A stretch of DNA of 56,009 nt. It comes from Gemmatimonadota bacterium (GTDB taxonomy: Bacteria; Gemmatimonadota; Gemmatimonadetes; Gemmatimonadales; Gemmatimonadaceae). Positions within the stretch are counted from its first letter, which is position 1. Each line of letters starts with the position of its first letter. Below the pieces are notes generated by a model. That model had not been told where the DNA came from, did not search any database, and saw only the letters and a list, made by a program, of their open reading frames with translations. The translations under genes were made by a program, and so were the position numbers. The stretch is from assembly GCA_947462095.1 (NCBI GenBank), contig CANHNQ010000006.1, positions 1-56,009 of the forward strand, written 5' to 3'. Positions 1 through 8,130 of the stretch are shown piece by piece.

Positions 1-1
1 C

Positions 2-277
2 CCCGATGTCGAGCTGCACGCGGTGGTGTGCTCGCCGACCGCCTTCGCGGGTCTCACCACGCAGGATCGCGCGCGCGTCATCGAGGTGCTGCAGAGTGCC
101 ACAGTCGACGGCGGCGTGCATCTGGTGGAGACCATCGCCGCCGGCACCGAGAGCATGCACGATGGCTTTCCCCTCGAGGAATTGCGCTCGCGCTACCGCG
201 GGTGGACCATTTCGGTCGAGAAGACGGTCGGGCTGCGCGAGACGTTCATGGCGCGCAAGGATGTCGCGGTCGCCTGA
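2..277 (+). CDS. C-terminal fragment, possible SAM-dependent methyltransferase
   Basis: The reading frame is open from the window edge to a TGA at 275-277, so only the last 91 residues are present. The order 'hydrophobic strand, helix, GGVHLVE strand, charged loop, WTISVEKT strand, ETFMARK strand' resembles the end of a class I Rossmann-fold methyltransferase, in which the last two strands form the beta-hairpin of the sheet. No SAM-binding motif is visible because the N-terminal part lies outside the window. A strong hairpin terminator follows about 80 bases downstream. The family call is a weak fold-level inference; the coding status is more certain. Confidence 0.45.
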   Translation, partial: PDVELHAVVCSPTAFAGLTTQDRARVIEVLQSATVDGGVHLVETIAAGTESMHDGFPLEELRSRYRGWTISVEKTVGLRETFMARKDVAVA

Positions 278-357
278 CCTCGCACGACACGGGAACCGAC
301 TGATCGCGTGTCGTTTCAACACGCCCTGATCAGTGTAGAGATGTGTCAGTAGGACAC

Positions 358-391
358 CGCCGACGTGACCCACGTCGGCGTTTTTCTTTCA
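358..391 (+). terminator. Intrinsic terminator
   Basis: A perfect 10-bp stem (358-367 with 371-380, arms CGCCGACGTG / CACGTCGGCG, 3-base loop) is followed at once by TTTTTCTTTC. This is a textbook rho-independent terminator for the gene ending at 277. Nothing else is recognisable between 278 and 517. Confidence 0.88.
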
Positions 392-517
392 AGGCATTGA
401 ATTGCAACACGTTACAAATGCACGTGGCGTGGCACTCCGTGTGCAATGAGACGTGGGCAACCGGTCGCCGTGCGCGCGCCCCAGCATCGTACACCTCAGG
501 GTGGAGGATCACCCACC

Positions 518-694
518 ATGCGCCTCAAAGAATCCGTCCTCGTGTTGCAGCAGCGCGAACCTATGGGCATCGTGATCGCCGACGGTGGCCCCGGGGATCG
601 TCCGTCGCGGTTTGCCGCGTTCGTCTGGGGACCTGTGCCCGACGATGAGCCGTTGGCGATCACGCGCGCGACGGCGCTCGTCGCCGCATCCTGA
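518..694 (+). CDS. Small hypothetical protein, 58 aa
   Basis: The ATG at 518 is preceded by a good Shine-Dalgarno (GGAGG at 503-507). The gene lies between two strong hairpin terminators, so it looks like a monocistronic unit. The product starts with a basic and hydrophobic stretch (MRLKESVLVLQQRE) and has a GDRPSRFAAFVWGP segment in the middle. There are no cysteines, no membrane segment and no motif I recognise. The length of 58 residues and the flanking signals support a real small protein. Its function is unknown; the shape would allow a small beta-rich protein. Confidence 0.6.
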   Translation: MRLKESVLVLQQREPMGIVIADGGPGDRPSRFAAFVWGPVPDDEPLAITRATALVAAS

Positions 695-714
695 CACGCA
701 TCACGGAAACGTGA

Positions 715-742
715 AAGGCGCCGGCAGACATGCCGGCGCCTT
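715..742. terminator. Bidirectional hairpin terminator
   Basis: A perfect 10-bp stem (GGCGCCGGCA 717-726 with TGCCGGCGCC 731-740, loop GACA) is flanked by AAA on the left and TT on the right. It lies between the convergent genes ending at 694 and 779 and could stop transcription from either side. Confidence 0.75.
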
Positions 743-778
743 CGCGTTTATACACCTGCAAACGGCACGAACGCGTAA

Positions 779-1099
779 TTACGCGGCGACCGGCGCCGGA
801 GCGACAACCTTCTTGGCGCGCTTGGTGGCCTTGCGGGCACCCTTCTTCGCAGCCTTCTTGGCGCCCTTCTTCGCGGCCTTCTTCGTGGCCTTCTTGGCAC
901 CCTTCTTTACGGCCTTCTTGGCAACCTTGCGGGTCGCCTTCTTGGCGGTCTTGCGGGTCGCCTTCTTGGCCGCCTTCTTCACTGCCTTCTTCACGGCCTT
1001 CTTCGCGCCCTTCTTCGCGACCTTGCGGGTCGCCTTCTTCGCGACCTTACGGCCACCCTTCTTTGCCGCCTTCTTGGCGGCCTTCTTGGCAGGAGCCAT
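779..1099 (-). CDS. Histone H1-like lysine/alanine-rich DNA-binding protein
   Basis: The protein has 106 residues and is almost wholly made of KKAxKKA / RKVAKK pentad-like repeats (residues 3-97), ending in a short uncharged VVAPAPVAA tail. This matches bacterial histone H1-like proteins such as chlamydial Hc1/Hc2 and the AlgP/AlgR3-type tails, which bind DNA non-specifically and compact it. The start at 1099 is chosen because AGAGGA sits 8 bases upstream; a longer reading frame begins at 1180 but its extension is not lysine-rich. The coding DNA is itself repetitive. Function is inferred from composition only, because such low-complexity proteins arise repeatedly. Confidence 0.8.
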   Translation of the reverse strand: MAPAKKAAKKAAKKGGRKVAKKATRKVAKKGAKKAVKKAVKKAAKKATRKTAKKATRKVAKKAVKKGAKKATKKAAKKGAKKAAKKGARKATKRAKKVVAPAPVAA

Positions 1100-1840
1100 T
1101 TCGAAAATCCTCTCGAGGAGGTTTGGATCGCACTCCCTTTCCCCCGGTGGAAAGGTGAGCTCACACAAGGCGCGGCGCATGCACCGCGGACTTATGCGCT
1201 ACACGGTCTCCAGCGGAGTCGTGCAGGTGATTGTCCGCGTTGACGAGCAACGGGACCAGGCAGCAGCAGTGCGCAGCGCGGAGCGCGGCCGCACACGGCG
1301 TTCACGAATGACGGGGGCAGTACGCGCGAGGCAACGAACGCCACGGGTGTCGTGGGAGGAGGCGACACGCAATCCGCGCGGCTCACGCATCGCAACGGCG
1401 ACAGCGGAGCACGCCGTCGCTCCGCGCACAGGCGCGAGCAGCGACGACGAAACCGTGGCCTGAACCGAACTGCGGTTCGCCACGCCAGAGGTGGTCGCCG
1501 AAGCGACCATGACCTGCTCGAGGAACTCGTGCCGTTTTATGGCCACGCGTTACCGATGAGGATTGCGCACCCTGTTGCCGTGTTGCGGGAACCACGGAGA
1601 CCCGGATGTGGACAGTGCACGCAAGTCGTTGAATTCACGCGAATATACGCGTGGATAATTCAACTGCGCAATAGCGCGTATAAAGAACGCGCGCGATTAC
1701 ATCACCGCCACGTCGCCGCGTCGCCGAAAACCCGGCCTTCCACGCGCTCGGGACGCGTGCGACTTTTCGCTTTCCAACGGCACAACGATCTCTCCGGCGT
1801 GCGCGGCCACGCCGCGAATGTCGGTTCTTCTGGGAGTGAC
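1100..1840. other. 741-bp stretch without a convincing gene
   Basis: The stretch lies between divergent genes, the H1-like gene (minus) and tdh (plus). Frames that are open here have arginine/serine-rich translations and no ribosome binding site, typical of GC-rich non-coding DNA. The one clear element is the AT-richer dyad at 1628-1664. Promoters for both flanking genes must lie here, but I could not identify them. Confidence 0.6.
1628..1664. promoter_or_regulatory. 37-bp imperfect dyad upstream of tdh-kbl
   Basis: Outer arms GTTGAATT (1628-1635) and AATTCAAC (1657-1664) enclose inner arms CACGCG (1636-1641) and CGCGTG (1648-1653). The centre is AATATA, and an unpaired GAT (1654-1656) interrupts the right side. 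It is about 176 bp upstream of the tdh ATG, in locally AT-richer DNA. It could be an operator for a dimeric regulator or an RNA hairpin; there is no T-tract to suggest a terminator. The dyad is visible directly; a regulatory role is inference. Confidence 0.5.
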
Positions 1841-2863
1841 ATGAAAGCGCTGGTGAAGCAAACAGCCGGGCGTGGTCTGACGCTGACCGAGGTTCCCGAA
1901 CCCACGATTCGCGACGACGAGGTGCTCATTCGCGTGCGCAGCGCGGGCGTCTGCGGCACCGACGTGCACATCTACGAGTGGGACGCATGGGCCGCCGGTC
2001 GCTGCAAGCCGCCGTTCATCTGCGGCCATGAGTTCGCCGGCGATGTCGTCGCCGTGGGCAGCTTCGTCGAGAGCGTGAAGGTCGGCGACCGCGTCACCGC
2101 CGAGGGGCACATCGTCGACGAGCGCTCGCTGTTCAGCCGCACCGGCAATGCGCACGCCGACCCCTCCACCAAGATCATCGGCGTCGACCGTGACGGCTGC
2201 TTCGCCGAGTACATCGCGATGCCGGCCACGAACGTCTGGCACCTCGACGATTCGATCAGCTACGACATCGGCGGCATCCACGACCCAATGGGCAACGCGT
2301 TCCACACCGCGCTCACCGCCAACATTCCCGGCGCGGTCGTCCTGGTCACTGGCTGCGGGCCCATCGGCGCCTTCGCCGTCGGCATCTGCAAGGCCGCCGG
2401 CGCCGCGCGCATCATCGCCACCGACGTGAACCCCAAGCGTCTCGAGCTGGCCCGCACCATGGGCGCGCACGACGCCGTACATCCCGACGACGCCAAGGCA
2501 GCCGTCATGAAGGCGTCCGACGGCAATGGCGCCGACGTCGTGCTCGAAATGTCGGGGGTCCCGTCGGCCGTGCACCAGGCGTTCGCGCTCTGCCGCCCAG
2601 CCGGACGCGTCAACATGCTGGGCATCCCGTCCAAGACCATCGACATCGATTTCGCCACCGAGATCATCTTCAAGGGGCTCACGATCTACGGCGTGGTCGG
2701 TCGTCGCATGTACGACACGTGGCACCAGATGTCGCGCTTCGTGGCCTCCGGCAACTTCGATCCGACCCCCGTGATCACGCACCGCCTCCCGCTTGAAGCG
2801 GTCGATGACGCGATGCACCTGATCAAGTCCGGCGACGCCGGCAAGATCATCTTCCAGCTGTAA
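1841..2863 (+). CDS. tdh: L-threonine 3-dehydrogenase
   Basis: This zinc-type medium-chain dehydrogenase of 340 aa oxidises L-threonine to 2-amino-3-ketobutyrate with NAD+ in the cytoplasm. Seen: catalytic-zinc region GVCGTDVHIY with Cys38, GHE at 62-64, a Rossmann GCGPIG motif near 170, and the Tdh-typical FKGLTIYGVVGRRM and PVITHRL segments. The next gene, kbl, encodes the second enzyme and starts 12 bp after the stop, so the two form an operon. The start at 1841 has GGGAG 4 bases upstream. Oddity: the lobe that holds four structural-zinc cysteines in E. coli Tdh contains no cysteine here (residues 89-118, after EGHI). The call rests on overall similarity and the kbl neighbour. Confidence 0.93.
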   Translation: MKALVKQTAGRGLTLTEVPEPTIRDDEVLIRVRSAGVCGTDVHIYEWDAWAAGRCKPPFICGHEFAGDVVAVGSFVESVKVGDRVTAEGHIVDERSLFSRTGNAHADPSTKIIGVDRDGCFAEYIAMPATNVWHLDDSISYDIGGIHDPMGNAFHTALTANIPGAVVLVTGCGPIGAFAVGICKAAGAARIIATDVNPKRLELARTMGAHDAVHPDDAKAAVMKASDGNGADVVLEMSGVPSAVHQAFALCRPAGRVNMLGIPSKTIDIDFATEIIFKGLTIYGVVGRRMYDTWHQMSRFVASGNFDPTPVITHRLPLEAVDDAMHLIKSGDAGKIIFQL

Positions 2864-2875
2864 ACCGGGTTTTCC

Positions 2876-4072
2876 ATGTCACTCAAGACGGAACTGCAGG
2901 CCGAGCTCGACGCCCTCAAGGCCGCCGGCACCTACAAGCGGCTCAACTACCTCGAGTCGCCGCAGGGTGCGCGTGTGCGGATGGAGGGACGCGGCGAGGT
3001 GATCGTGCTGTCGTCCAACAACTACCTCGGCCTCGCCAACGAGCCGGCGGTGGTGCAGGCCGGGATTCGTGCGCTTGAGCAGTACGGCGCCGGCACCGCC
3101 TCGGTCCGCTTCATCTGCGGCACCTTTACGCTGCATCGCGACCTGGAGACCGCCCTCGCCCGGTTTGTGGGCACCGAGTCGTCGCTCTCGTTCGTGTCGG
3201 CCTGGAATGCCAATGAAGCGCTGACGCCCACGATCGCCCGCGAAGGGGACTTCGTGGTATCCGACGCGCTCAACCATGCGTCGATCATCGACTCGGTGCG
3301 TCTGGCCAAGTCGATGACCAAGTGCACGACCGCCGTGTACAAGCACAGCGACATGGACGACCTGCGCGAGAAGCTGCGCGGCGCCAAGGACGCCAAACGG
3401 AAGATCATCTGGACCGACGGCGTCTTCTCGATGGAAGGCTCGATCGCCAAGCTCCCCGAGATCCTGCAGATCGCCCGTGAGCATGACGCGATCGTGGTGA
3501 TGGACGACTCGCACGCCACCGGCGTGCTGGGCACAACAGGGCGCGGCACCGCCGAGCATTTCGGCGTGATGGGCGAGGTCGATATCATCACCTCCACGCT
3601 CGGCAAGGCACTCGGCGGTGCGGCCGGCGGATTCATCGCCGGCCCGGCCGCGCTGTGCGACATGATGACGCAGCGCTCGCGTCCGCAGCTGTTCTCGAAT
3701 GCGCTGCCACCCACGGTGACGGCCAGTTCGCTGGCCGCCGTGGAGTTCACGGAGGCGCACCCCGAGCTCGTGACCAAGCTGCACGACAACGCGGCGTATT
3801 TCCGCGGGGCGATCCAGGAGGCCGGTTTCCATCCGCTCCCCGGCGAAACGCCCATCATTCCGATCATCGTGGGCGAGACGGCGCTAGCCATCAAGGTCAG
3901 TGAGATGCTGCTCGACCGCGGCGTGTTCGTCACCGGCTTCGGGTTCCCCGTGGTACCCAAGGGAGAGGCACGCGTGCGCTGTCAGGTGAGCGCGGCACAC
4001 AGCACGGACGATCTCGACGCCGTGATCGCGGCGTTCAAGGAGGTCGGAAAATTGGTGGGGTTGTTGCGATAG
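2876..4072 (+). CDS. kbl: Glycine C-acetyltransferase (2-amino-3-ketobutyrate CoA ligase)
   Basis: This 398-aa PLP enzyme of the alpha-oxoamine synthase family cleaves 2-amino-3-ketobutyrate with CoA to glycine and acetyl-CoA. Seen: the glycine-rich SSNNYLGLA motif near residue 45, the cofactor-aspartate motif DDSHATGVLG near 210, and the PLP-lysine motif TSTLGKALGG near 240. The length matches the family. It follows tdh by 12 bp, and this pairing separates it from the close relatives BioF and HemA. A long symmetric hairpin follows at 4101-4146. Confidence 0.95.
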   Translation: MSLKTELQAELDALKAAGTYKRLNYLESPQGARVRMEGRGEVIVLSSNNYLGLANEPAVVQAGIRALEQYGAGTASVRFICGTFTLHRDLETALARFVGTESSLSFVSAWNANEALTPTIAREGDFVVSDALNHASIIDSVRLAKSMTKCTTAVYKHSDMDDLREKLRGAKDAKRKIIWTDGVFSMEGSIAKLPEILQIAREHDAIVVMDDSHATGVLGTTGRGTAEHFGVMGEVDIITSTLGKALGGAAGGFIAGPAALCDMMTQRSRPQLFSNALPPTVTASSLAAVEFTEAHPELVTKLHDNAAYFRGAIQEAGFHPLPGETPIIPIIVGETALAIKVSEMLLDRGVFVTGFGFPVVPKGEARVRCQVSAAHSTDDLDAVIAAFKEVGKLVGLLR

Positions 4073-4100
4073 GCAGCACCGGAGCGAGCCGGAATGCGAA

Positions 4101-4146
4101 GCCGGATCGTGAGGACCGAGGTTTCCCTCGGTCTCCACGATCCGGC
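4101..4146. terminator. Long symmetric hairpin between convergent genes
   Basis: GCCGGATCGTG (4101-4111) pairs with CACGATCCGGC (4136-4146). Inside it GACCGAGG (4114-4121) pairs with CCTCGGTC (4126-4133) around a TTTC loop. Only one mismatch and one G-T pair interrupt a stem of about 21 bp. There is no T-tract. It lies between kbl (plus) and the NYN-domain gene (minus) and probably ends transcription in both directions. Confidence 0.7.
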
Positions 4147-4199
4147 CACGGACTCCTCGCCGGTCATCCCTATACCGCGGGACGACACCGCACCGCAGT

Positions 4200-6458
4200 C
4201 TAGCGCTTCTTTGCGCCCTTCTTGGCCGGGGCCTTAGCGGCCGCTTTCTTGGCCGCCGGAGCCGTTGTCTTGGCCGCCGGCTTTGCCGCCTTCGCCGGGG
4301 CCTTGGCGGCCTTCGGTGCGGGCTTCGAAGCGGGCTTCGAAGCGGGCTTCGCCGGTGCCTTGGCCGCCGCCTTCTTGGCGGCTGGTGCCGGCGCCTTGGC
4401 GGCTGGTGCCTTCGCCGCGGGCGTCTTGACCGCGGGCGCCTTCACCGGAGCCGCCTTCTTGGCGGCCGGCTTGGCCCCACGACCACGGGCCGGAGCCGTG
4501 GGAGCCACCGGCGCGTCGACCACCGCCGGAGCGGCAGGCGCGGCGACCGGAGTCGGAGCAACCGGCGCCTCAACCACCGGCGCCGCTGGAGCTGACGCGC
4601 CATTCGTGGCCGGAACCACGGCGCCAACCGGACGGGCACCGACGACGCCGAACATGAGGAGATCGGCCGGCGGGCCCACGGGGCCACGTCCGCGCGAGCC
4701 GCCTCGCGGCGCCACGCCACGGGCACCCATGCCGCGCGGTGCCTGCGGCAGCAGCGCCGCAGCGGCCTTGGCTTCAGCCTTCTGCGCGTCGTCCACCGTC
4801 TTGAGCTGCTCCACGATCGAGGCGGCATCGGCGGCACGCGCCACTTCGAAGTCGTTTCCACGACGACGGAGGTCAATCATGTTCGCGTCATGTGCGTCCT
4901 GCAGAATGCGCTCGAACATGCGGGCGCTCAGCGACTCGCTGTCACGGCCGAGGAGTTCAAACGCCTTCGTGCGCGCCGCGCTGGCGCTCGTCGCGTCATC
5001 GCCCTGCACCAGCGCTTCGACGGCACGGCGCACGAGGTCGAACGCCTCGCTGCGCGTGAGACGCTCACCGCTGCTGCCGATGTGTCCCGCCACGGCCGAG
5101 CCGAAGCTCGGCGTGGCCACCGCCGGCGTGACCGGCACGACGGCCGGAGCGATCACGGGTGCGACGACATCCGCCGGCACCTCGGCCGTTGCCGCCGATT
5201 CCGACTCGACGCGCGGTTCACGACCTTCACGATCGCGGAACCGGTCGCGGCCACGGCCACGGCGGTTCCGGCCGCGACGCGCTTCACGCTCGCCTTCGCC
5301 GGCGACGTCAGCCGCCGCGTTGGTGCCCGGTTCAGCCGTCGCACCGGCGTCCGCGGGCGCGTCAACCGCGACCGCGTCGAACGCGGGCGCAAGGCCCACC
5401 AACTCGGCCGCTTCGGCCGCGTCATCAGCGGCATCGTGCTCGGCATCGGCGGCATCCTGCGCCGCGTCGCGCACTTCACCTTCCACCGGCGTCCGGTCGA
5501 ACCGATCGCGTCCACGGCCACGACGGCCGCGACGGCCACGACGTTCGTCGCGCTCACGATCACTTTCTTCACGACGCGCTTCCGTCGGCGCGGTCGCACC
5601 GACCGTCGAGGCCGGCGCGATGTTGCCATCGGGCGTGTCGATTTCCAGCTGGCCGCTCTCAAGCTTCGTGACCTTGAGCAGTCCCTTGTGGGCCGCGTCC
5701 TGGACGAAGCGCGAGAACTTCGGCATGCCGAGGTTCTTCTCGTCGAACGACGAGTCGATTTCCTGCATGACCTGCTTGAGACGGTCGGAGCGCATCACGT
5801 CGCCGTTGCGCTTCATGCGATTGACCGACTCGGTTACGAGCTCCCACGGATCCCAGCGGGTCGATTCGTCGTCGCCCGTCTTGGTGAGACCGGCGAGCGC
5901 ATTGTACGAGTAGTACTCGTCGCAATTCATGACCAGCAGATCGCTGGACGACTCGCGGATACCGACGCCGATCACGTACTTGCCGTATTCCTTGAGCTTG
6001 ATGACCATGCTCGAGAAATCGGAGTCGCCGGAGAGCAGCACGAAGGTGCCGATCTCGGGGCGCGTGAACACGAGTTCCATCGCGTCGATGGCGAGACGGA
6101 TGTCGGTCGCGTTCTTCTTCGACGAGCCGTAGGCCGGCGCGAAGATCAGATCGATGGACGCTTCCGTGAGCGGGACGATGTACTGCGGATAGCGACGCCA
6201 GTCGGCGTAGGCGCGGCGTACCGCGACCTTACCCTTGACGATGTCCGACGACAGGAGATTGTTGAGCTCTCCCTGCAGGTCGGAGCGGATGCCCATCGTG
6301 ACGTTGTCAAAATCGATGAGCAGCGCGGCGTTCGGTGCGTGGGCCGGCGGCGCGGCATTCGGGGAGGTCACCGGAGTGACGGCCTGCGGTCCACGATGGA
6401 ACGGCGCGATGGTACGGGACGGTGCCGCACTGCGGGACCGGGTGTCATGTCGACTCAT
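4200..6458 (-). CDS. NYN-domain (LabA/DUF88-like) putative RNase with OST-HTH domains and an H1-like tail
   Basis: The protein has 752 aa. Residues 43-190 form a NYN (PIN-like) domain with the acidic motif LIDFDN (Asp49, Asp51), NATDIRLA with Asp119, and LLSGDSDFS with Asp145 and Asp147. These acidic residues are the expected metal-binding nuclease site. Residues 204-275 look like an OST-HTH/LOTUS domain and a second such segment lies near 480-555. Between them is an Arg/Glu/Ala-rich low-complexity linker. The last 100 or so residues are Ala/Pro/Lys repeats like bacterial histone H1 tails. The gene starts 3 bp after the stop of the AMP-ligase gene, so the two are probably cotranscribed. RNA cleavage is inferred from family knowledge; the target is unknown. 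Confidence 0.85.
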   Translation of the reverse strand: MSRHDTRSRSAAPSRTIAPFHRGPQAVTPVTSPNAAPPAHAPNAALLIDFDNVTMGIRSDLQGELNNLLSSDIVKGKVAVRRAYADWRRYPQYIVPLTEASIDLIFAPAYGSSKKNATDIRLAIDAMELVFTRPEIGTFVLLSGDSDFSSMVIKLKEYGKYVIGVGIRESSSDLLVMNCDEYYSYNALAGLTKTGDDESTRWDPWELVTESVNRMKRNGDVMRSDRLKQVMQEIDSSFDEKNLGMPKFSRFVQDAAHKGLLKVTKLESGQLEIDTPDGNIAPASTVGATAPTEARREESDRERDERRGRRGRRGRGRDRFDRTPVEGEVRDAAQDAADAEHDAADDAAEAAELVGLAPAFDAVAVDAPADAGATAEPGTNAAADVAGEGEREARRGRNRRGRGRDRFRDREGREPRVESESAATAEVPADVVAPVIAPAVVPVTPAVATPSFGSAVAGHIGSSGERLTRSEAFDLVRRAVEALVQGDDATSASAARTKAFELLGRDSESLSARMFERILQDAHDANMIDLRRRGNDFEVARAADAASIVEQLKTVDDAQKAEAKAAAALLPQAPRGMGARGVAPRGGSRGRGPVGPPADLLMFGVVGARPVGAVVPATNGASAPAAPVVEAPVAPTPVAAPAAPAVVDAPVAPTAPARGRGAKPAAKKAAPVKAPAVKTPAAKAPAAKAPAPAAKKAAAKAPAKPASKPASKPAPKAAKAPAKAAKPAAKTTAPAAKKAAAKAPAKKGAKKR

Positions 6459-6461
6459 GTA

Positions 6462-8090
6462 CTAGCCTGGATACGAAACGGAGTGATCGAGCGCGTTGCC
6501 ATGGAGCGCCGAGGCGCTCATCGTGTTCGCACTCAGCGCGATTGCCCGCGCGAGTTCTCGCCGCCGCACTTTGCCACTTCCCGTCATGGGAAAGACATCG
6601 AAGAAGCGGACGAAATCGGGAACCTTGTCGGCCGCCATCGTTTCCTGGGCGAAGCGTTTAATCTCGCCGCCCGTGATGACTGCCCCTTCTACTGGCACGA
6701 TGCACGCGCACACCAGCTCTCCCATGACATCATGGGGCACGCCGATCACGCAGACATCGTCCACTGCCGGATGCGCACGCAGACGATCCTCGAGTTCGCG
6801 CGGGTACAGCTGCATGCCCCCGCGTGAAATCGTCTCCTGCCGCCGCCCGACGATCTTCACATAGCCATCCTCGTCGATGATCCCCAGATCACCGGTGAGG
6901 AAGAATCCGTCCGGCGTCATGACCTTGGCGGTCTCGGCCGGCATGCGGAGATACCCCCGCATGAGATTGGACCCGCGGACGGCGATCTCGCCGACCGCTT
7001 CGGGCCCGTGCAGCGCTCCCGTCATGAGATCCATCGCCATGATCTCGACGCCGGGAAGGGCGCAGCCCACGGTGCTCACACGACGTTCGTCGTTGTCGGC
7101 CACACGGGTAATCGTGACGATGGGTCCGGTTTCCGTGAGGCCGTACGCGACGAGCACATCGCACCAGCGACGCACCCGGCGCACCAGCGCCTCGTCCACC
7201 GAACTGCCGGCCATAACGCCGGCTCGCAGCGACGTGAGTCGCGACGGGTCGAACGACTCCTCACGCATGAGGAGGTGATACTGCGTGGGCACGCCGTGCA
7301 GCACCGTGACCTTGGCGTCGGCGATGAGCGCGAGGGCGCCCGCCGGGTCGAAGGCCGGTTGCAACACGATCGTCGCGCCACGTGCCATCGTGCCCAGCAT
7401 GACGCCGAAGCCGAAGATGGCAAAGAACGGGACCGCTCCGAGCACACGGTCGTCGGGCGAAATCTCGAGGATCTCCGCCACACGCACCGCGTTTTCCACC
7501 AGCGCCCGGTGCGACAGTGGCACGCCCTTCGGCTTGCCCATCGTTCCCGACGTGTACATGACGGCCAAGTCGGCCGTCTCGTCATACACCGCTGGCCGCG
7601 GAACCGGTCGCCCGGCGCCGCTCGAGACGAGATCTTCGAACTGAAAGATCCGGTCGTCGTACCACAGGTCCTCGTCGCCCACCGTCACCACGTACTGCAG
7701 GTCGGGCAGATCGCCGAGCAATTCTTCGAAGCGCTGCAGAAAGTCGACGCCGTCCCATCGCTCGATGGTGACGACGGCACTCGCTTCGGCGTGTCGCAGC
7801 TGGTAGCGCAGATCGTGCATGCTGAGCTGCGGACTGACCGGCACCACGACGGCGCCAAGCTTCGCGGCGGCCAAGGTGGCGATGATCCACTCGACGCCGT
7901 TCGGCAGGTTGACCGCGATGCGATCACCCGTACCGAGCCCCAATTCGGAGAAAGCGGCAGCCAGGGAGGACGCGTCGGCGTCCACCTGCTGATAGGTCCA
8001 CGTCCGTTCACCATTCGAGGCAAGCACGCGTGCGGGATGCTCCTGCGCACGTTGCTCGACCAGGGGGGCGAGGGACCACGACGTTGCCAT
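6462..8090 (-). CDS. AMP-dependent acyl-CoA synthetase/ligase
   Basis: This 542-aa ANL-superfamily enzyme should activate a carboxylic acid as acyl-adenylate and transfer it to CoA. Seen: the phosphate-binding motif YTSGTMGKPKG (179-189; Met replaces the usual second Thr), YGLTETGP, GRRQETISRGG near 425, and a C-terminal GSGKVRRREL with the conserved catalytic lysine. GGAG lies 5 bases before the start. The substrate cannot be read from the sequence; the layout suits medium/long-chain or aryl acids. It is the first gene of a two-gene unit with the NYN protein 3 bp downstream. Confidence 0.88.
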   Translation of the reverse strand: MATSWSLAPLVEQRAQEHPARVLASNGERTWTYQQVDADASSLAAAFSELGLGTGDRIAVNLPNGVEWIIATLAAAKLGAVVVPVSPQLSMHDLRYQLRHAEASAVVTIERWDGVDFLQRFEELLGDLPDLQYVVTVGDEDLWYDDRIFQFEDLVSSGAGRPVPRPAVYDETADLAVMYTSGTMGKPKGVPLSHRALVENAVRVAEILEISPDDRVLGAVPFFAIFGFGVMLGTMARGATIVLQPAFDPAGALALIADAKVTVLHGVPTQYHLLMREESFDPSRLTSLRAGVMAGSSVDEALVRRVRRWCDVLVAYGLTETGPIVTITRVADNDERRVSTVGCALPGVEIMAMDLMTGALHGPEAVGEIAVRGSNLMRGYLRMPAETAKVMTPDGFFLTGDLGIIDEDGYVKIVGRRQETISRGGMQLYPRELEDRLRAHPAVDDVCVIGVPHDVMGELVCACIVPVEGAVITGGEIKRFAQETMAADKVPDFVRFFDVFPMTGSGKVRRRELARAIALSANTMSASALHGNALDHSVSYPG

Positions 8091-8117
8091 TCCACTCCGG
8101 GATCGGGTACAGCCACG

Positions 8118-8123
8118 TAAATT
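8118..8123 (+). promoter_or_regulatory. Candidate -10 box (TAAATT), leaderless type
   Basis: The hexamer ends 7 bases before the ATG of the histidine kinase, which has no Shine-Dalgarno. The spacing puts the transcription start at or next to the A of the ATG. No -35 is recognisable. Confidence 0.5.
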
Positions 8124-8130
8124 ACTGACT

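Noticed and set aside
585..1463. Plus-strand frame of 292 codons with Phe/Ala/Leu repeats opposite the H1-like gene
   Set aside because: Its repeats are the complement of the lysine codons of the H1-like gene. It could be mistaken for a membrane protein but has no start signal.
1199..1546. Minus-strand frame with GTG start in the gene-poor stretch before tdh
   Set aside because: No Shine-Dalgarno and no TAnnnT box at the expected spacing. Arg/Ser/Thr-rich composition without a fold pattern. Coding status cannot be supported.
1700..1840. Possible glycine riboswitch in the tdh leader
   Set aside because: I could not find the paired glycine-aptamer core or a terminator/anti-terminator pair; the stretch is plain GC-rich sequence.
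4222..5913. Long plus-strand open frame (563 codons) opposite the NYN-domain gene
   Set aside because: The translation is low-complexity Ala/Ser/Arg text that mirrors the repetitive minus-strand gene. It has no ribosome site, and the minus strand has clear domains.
4890..6827. Plus-strand open frame of 645 codons across the NYN and ligase genes
   Set aside because: It spans the junction of two real minus-strand genes and shows Arg/His-rich shadow composition with no motif.
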